Shown here piece after piece: positions 60,157-64,000 of a DNA stretch of 64,000 bases. The notes beneath the pieces are model-generated. The model was not told the DNA's origin. It saw nothing but the letters and a program-made list of their open reading frames with translations, and ran no database searches. The stretch covers positions 72,453,910-72,517,909 of the forward strand of contig NC_081303.1 of assembly GCF_030435805.1 (NCBI RefSeq), given 5' to 3'. A program made the translations under genes and the position numbers. This DNA is from Mustela lutreola (taxonomy: Eukaryota; Chordata; Mammalia; Carnivora; Mustelidae). How positions within the stretch are numbered: position 1 is the stretch's first letter; every line of letters begins with the position of its first letter.

Positions 60157-61150
60157 AGAATTTTTTTTATTAAATTGATTTATTTATTTTCAGAAAAACA
60201 GTATTCATTATTTTTTCACCACACCCAGTGCTCCATGCAATCTGTGCCCTCTATAATACCCACCACCTGGTACCCCAACCTCCCACCCCCCTGCCACTTC
60301 AAACCCCTCAGATTGTTTTTCAGAGTCCATAGTCTCTCATGATTCACCTCCCCTTCCAATTTACCCCAACTCCCTTCTCCTCTCTAACACCCCTTGTCCT
60401 CCATGACATTTGTTATGCTCCACAAATAAGTGAAACCATATGATAATTGACTCTCTTTGCTTGACTTATTTCACTCAGCATAATCTCTTCCAGTCCCATC
60501 CATGTTGCTACAAAAGTTGGGTATTCATCCTTTCTGATGGAGGCATAATACTCCATAGTATATATGGACCACATCTTCCTTATCCATTCGTCCGTTGAAG
60601 GGCATCTTGGTTCTTTCCATAGTTTGGTGACCGTGGCCATTGCTGCTATAAACATTGGGGTACAGATGGCTCTTCTTTTCACTACATGTGTATCTTTGGG
60701 GTAGATACCCAGGAGTGCAATTTCAGGGTCATAGGGAAGTTCTATTTTTAATTTCTTGAGGAATCTCCACACTGTTCTCCAAAGAGGCTGCACAAACTTG
60801 CATTCCCACCAACAGTGTAAGAGGGTTCCCCTTTCTCCACATCCTCTCCAACACATATTGTTTCCTGTTTTGTTAATTTTGGCCATTCTAACTGGTGTCA
60901 GGTGATATCTCAATGTGGTTTTAATTCGAATCTCCCTGAGGGCTAGTGATGATGAACATTTTTTCATGTGTGATAGCCATTTGTATGTCTTGATTGGAGA
61001 AGTGTCTGTTCATATCTTCTGCCCATTTTTTGATATGTTTGCCTGTTTTGTGTGTGTTGAGTTTGAGGAGTTCATTATAGATCCTGGATATCAACCTTTT
61101 GTCTGTACTGTCATTTGCAAATATCTTCTCCCATTCCATGGGTTGCCTCT
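60157..61150 (-). mobile_element. 5'-truncated L1, 3' end with ORF2 C-terminus
   Basis: Reverse: TTAAATTGATTTATTTATTTTCAG tail region, 3' UTR (CACCCAGTGCTCCATGCAATC), then ORF2. The 184-codon frame 60967-60413 reads through the ORF2 C-terminus ([22 protein letters not shown]). It is a truncated retrotransposon frame, not a host gene. Closely related to 36715-38004. No target duplication found. Confidence 0.9.
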
Positions 61151-61520
61151 TTTTTAAGCAACTGAAGTTCCAGCCCCACTGATTCAAAAGGAAAAATGAA
61201 ACTTGTTAGATTCCAATAACTAAGATACTCAGAAAAGGACAGTCTGCAGGTATAGCTTGATCTGACCTTTGGCCCTGTATTCCATCATTCTGTTTTATTT
61301 GTGAACTCCATTCCTGGGTCAGCTTTGCTTTTGGAACAAAACTCTATAGCAAAGTTTTGAATTTTGAAGGCATATGATGCCATCCAAAAAGAGAGCCCCT
61401 CCTTCCTCCACCACCAAATGGAAACTCAGGCTCTAGCTGGATTGGACCAAATTAGGTCACATACACACTATGAACCAGTTATTCTAACTAAGCAGAGGGA
61501 TTAAATTATGTTCATTATCT
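61151..61520. repeat. Unassigned DNA, possibly ancient repeat
   Basis: The segment ending GGATTGGACCAAATTAGGTCACATACACAC resembles the unnamed repeat at 4440-4860. No gene. Confidence 0.3.
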
Positions 61521-61526
61521 TAGACC

Positions 61527-61733
61527 ATGATTCTCATCTGGAGTCCATTTTGCCCCATAGGAGACATTTGACAATGTCTGAAGACGCATTTAGTTGTTAG
61601 AACTGGGGAAGTGTTACTGGCATCTAGTGGGTAGAGGCCAGAGATGCTGCTCAAAATCCTATAGCACACAGGACAACCCTCCCTAACAGAGAAGTTTCCG
61701 GCCCAAAATGTCAATAGTACAATGCTGAGAAAT
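61527..61733 (+). mobile_element. MER5A (hAT-Charlie non-autonomous element)
   Basis: Near full-length: ATTCTCATCTGGAGTCCATTTTGCCCC, GGAGACATTTGACAATGTCTG, GTGTTACTGGCATCTAGTGGGTAGAGGCC, CACACAGGACAACCC, CGGCCCAAAATGTCAATAGTAC. Ancient eutherian DNA transposon. Confidence 0.9.
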
Positions 61734-61736
61734 CTT

Positions 61737-61925
61737 TAGAGAAGCGTTTCTCAAACTTATTTGTACATCAGAACGAGCAGAAAGGTTTCTTAAAATACAG
61801 ATTTCTGGTTCCCATTCCTGCATTTCCTGATTCAAGAGGTCTAGGGTAGGCCTGAAGACTTCTGTTGCTAGCAAGCTTATAGGTACTATTCCTGCTGCTA
61901 ATTCATCGTCCACACTCCAAAAATC
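61737..61925 (-). mobile_element. MER20 (hAT-Charlie non-autonomous element)
   Basis: Reverse MER20: GTTTCTCAAACTTATTTGTACATCAG, TTCTTAAAATACAGATTTCTGG, TTCCTGATTCAAGAGGTCTAGGGTAGGCC, then CTAGCAAG. Placed directly after MER5A. Confidence 0.8.
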
Positions 61926-62730
61926 ACACTCACTGGGGCCCCAGGTGATAGCTAAGGGTGCCTCGCTCTAAGGTAAGGTGCAGTGTAATGCGTCCTGAGA
62001 GTCACCAGCTGTGCTAACAGAGAAGAGAGGAAGCAACATATTTCTCCAAACCTTCTCCAATCCTAAAGTTCACATTCTCCTAGAATGGGAAAATTGCTTC
62101 CAATACTTTGGCTTCTCCAAAGTCTCTGCTTATTCTGACCTCCCTTCCCAAATTTCTATAAAAAATACACTCAAAGTTTCCCCCTTCTTCCTCCTCCTGC
62201 TGTTTTAATAAAAATGAGGTTGAATTTTTTTTTAATGGGGCTCCTAAAAAACTATGGAAGAGGCAAAAGAATGATGAAACATCAATGTAAATCAAATATG
62301 ACTGAATTGGTACAGCACAGATATATTTTTTAAATCCCTCTGAGTCTTTCACGGGAGTATTTAACCCCCTGCTCTGTTACCTGCTCTCCTCCACCCCACT
62401 TCTGCTCCTAACTGGAACATGGGAAGCAGGGGCCCATCCAGAAGAAGAAGCTTGGCAGCTGGACTGTGGTCACAGCGAGGACTCGAGAGATTTTCTCTAG
62501 GACGCTTCAGGGCAGAAAGGAGTAGAGCATGGTATTTTTTTTTTGTAATTGAGAAATACCTTAGAAAGAGGGAAATTGAGAATATCAACCACGGGGTTGG
62601 GGAGAAGAAAAGCTATAAACTTTGAAAAAAAAAGCCCATCAACATGGCAATTACATCAACTCAGACCATTTTCAGTGAGCAAATGCTCATGCACAGAAGA
62701 GCTCTTGCCAGAGATCCACCTGGACCAAGC
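61926..62730. other. Intergenic DNA, nothing recognised
   Basis: Only short overlapping frames on both strands; no family resemblance. Confidence 0.35.
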
Positions 62731-62734
62731 TCTT

Positions 62735-62960
62735 CTCTCAAGGAACTCACAAGTAAAGGGAGAAAGTCAGAAGTAGCTCAACGCCATGGGTACAGAGTGA
62801 AGTAGATCTCTGCGTGATGCCACGCTTCCACTGTAGCACTAAGGAAGGCTTCCTGGGGGAAGAAGCATCTCAGCTGTGCCTCCAGGGTTAGAAAGTCATT
62901 GAAGCAGAGACAGAGACATTGAAGCAAGCATGCTTGGCAGCTCTGCAAATACAACCATCG
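62735..62960 (-). repeat. LINE-2-like remnant
   Basis: CTCTCAAGGAACTCACAAG, CACTAAGGAAGGCTTCCTGGGGGAAG, TCTCAGCTGTGCCTCCAGG follow the reverse L2 3' end words (AGGGAAGGCCTC, GAGCAAAGACC) in order. Confidence 0.55.
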
Positions 62961-63409
62961 CGGCATGATTATCACTAGCTTACTTTGACAAAGGACATTT
63001 CAGCAGAAGCAGAACAAAAAAAGCTTTAAAACAGAAAACCAAAGAGACGTCACCCGCAAGTTGTATACCATATTCCATTTATTCTAAGACACATTCTTTT
63101 CCATATCTCACATGTAGATCAGGGCAACCATACTATTGATACTATCTCATAATAAATGGACGGTTTTCTATTACTTTTCTGCTAGATGTAAGTAGTGATT
63201 TATCTTGCATCCTATGGGAGCTCGACGTGATCAAATAGCAGGATTGTTTGATGAAATAGGAGGCTGATGGCTTGAGCTTCTAGGCTTCTGGGTGCTTCTT
63301 CCAGATGGAAGAGGAGTCATGACAAGGGTTCATGAGATACTCTGATATGACCTGTGAAGAACACAAACAAAAAATATCTCTACAGAATAGACACTTGTGG
63401 TGCCATGTT

Positions 63410-63885
63410 CACAGTGACATTTTTCACAAAGAGCCAAAACACGGAATTAACCCCAGGCATCCATCAATGGATGAATGATAAACAGTGTGTGGTTTTGGTG
63501 TAAAGGAATGTCATTACTCAGCCTTGAGAAGGAAGGAAATTGTGACATGTGGGACAACATGGATGAACCATGAGGACTTTGTGCTGAGAGAAGTAAGCCA
63601 GTCAAAAAAGACAACTCCTAAAGGTTTCAATTATATGAAGTCTCCAGAGTCATCAAATTCCTAGAGACAGAGCATAGCATGGTGGGTGCTGGGGCCTGGG
63701 GAGCAGGGACGGTGGAGGCGTTGTTCAATGTGTATAGACTTTTAGTTTTTCAAGATGAAAAGAGCTCTAGAAATCGGTTGCACAAAATGTGAGTGTACAT
63801 CATACTTCTAACCTATGCATGTGAAGATGGTAGGCTTTATGTTTTATGAGGATAGGTTTACCACAATTTAAACGATAGATTCATG
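63410..63885 (+). mobile_element. Old L1M 3' end
   Basis: GAGCCAAAACACGGAATTAACCCCAGGCATCCATCAATGGATGAATG, TACTCAGCCTTGAGAAGGAAGG, ATGTGGGACAACATGGATGAACC, ATATGAAGTCTCC, GTTTACCACAATTTAAACG: forward L1M ORF2 end and 3' UTR. Everything to the window's right edge is otherwise unassigned. Confidence 0.8.
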
Positions 63886-64000
63886 TAAGGAAGATGGGAC
63901 TGGGGAGAAAGGGAGAGTCTGGTGGAGAGACTGAGGCTAAGGTGTTGTGATTGATGCAATGGTTGAAGGAACCGATAGGCAGACAAAAAAGATGAGAAAC

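Noticed and set aside
60413-60967. 184-codon - strand frame as a host gene
   Set aside because: C-terminus of L1 ORF2 in a truncated copy.
47618-64000. A second CD1 gene to the right of CD1E
   Set aside because: Expected from human order, but no alpha1, alpha2 or alpha3 exon wording is present in either strand.

Overview
The window is vertebrate nuclear DNA from a carnivore. Short retroposons that open with a GGTGGCTCAG-type tRNA-like box and end in a CT-rich stretch plus (AAAT)n are scattered on both strands; these are the carnivore-specific tRNA-Lys SINEs (SINEC/CAN). The younger copies, together with the young L1 3' ends, fit an arctoid caniform such as a mustelid or pinniped. I cannot choose a species. 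About 90% of the window is non-coding: intergenic DNA and transposon fossils.

Four protein genes can be supported. Three are single-coding-exon olfactory receptors on the + strand: the C-terminal two thirds of an OR10T/OR10R-like receptor cut by the window's left edge (3-644), a complete OR10K2-like receptor (13261-14205) and a complete OR10T2 (30892-31839). On the - strand, 13 kb past OR10T2, lies a complete six-exon CD1E gene (coding span 44857-47617). Its splice joints can be placed to the base, and it encodes a predicted 395-residue protein. This is the mirror image of the human 1q23 order (OR10K2, OR10T2, CD1E with opposed strands), so the window spans the boundary between the CD1 lipid-antigen cluster and the adjoining class II olfactory receptor cluster. 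The two systems are neighbours by ancestry; nothing suggests they work together.

Layout: 1-0.65 kb, partial OR; 0.65-13 kb, intergenic with old L1 (one copy twin-primed), MIR and L2; 13.2-14.2 kb, OR10K2-like; 14.2-30.8 kb, intergenic with SINEC pairs, L1 fragments and unassigned DNA; 30.9-31.8 kb, OR10T2; 32-44 kb, compound microsatellite, SINEC, a younger twin-primed L1, a 153-bp homopurine tract and L2 remnants; 44.3-47.6 kb, CD1E in a GC-rich stretch; 47.6-64 kb, gene-free, with L1, SINEC, an internally deleted Tigger1, an old LTR-like element and MER5A/MER20 DNA-transposon remnants. Right of CD1E the next gene expected from human order would be another CD1 gene, but no CD1 exon is visible before the window ends.

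I found no RNA gene, CRISPR array or previously undescribed system. The most useful observations are the intact CD1E with a well-aligned cytoplasmic tail, an OR that is open in its visible part at the place where human has (from memory) a pseudogene, and two independent L1 inversions of the twin-priming type.
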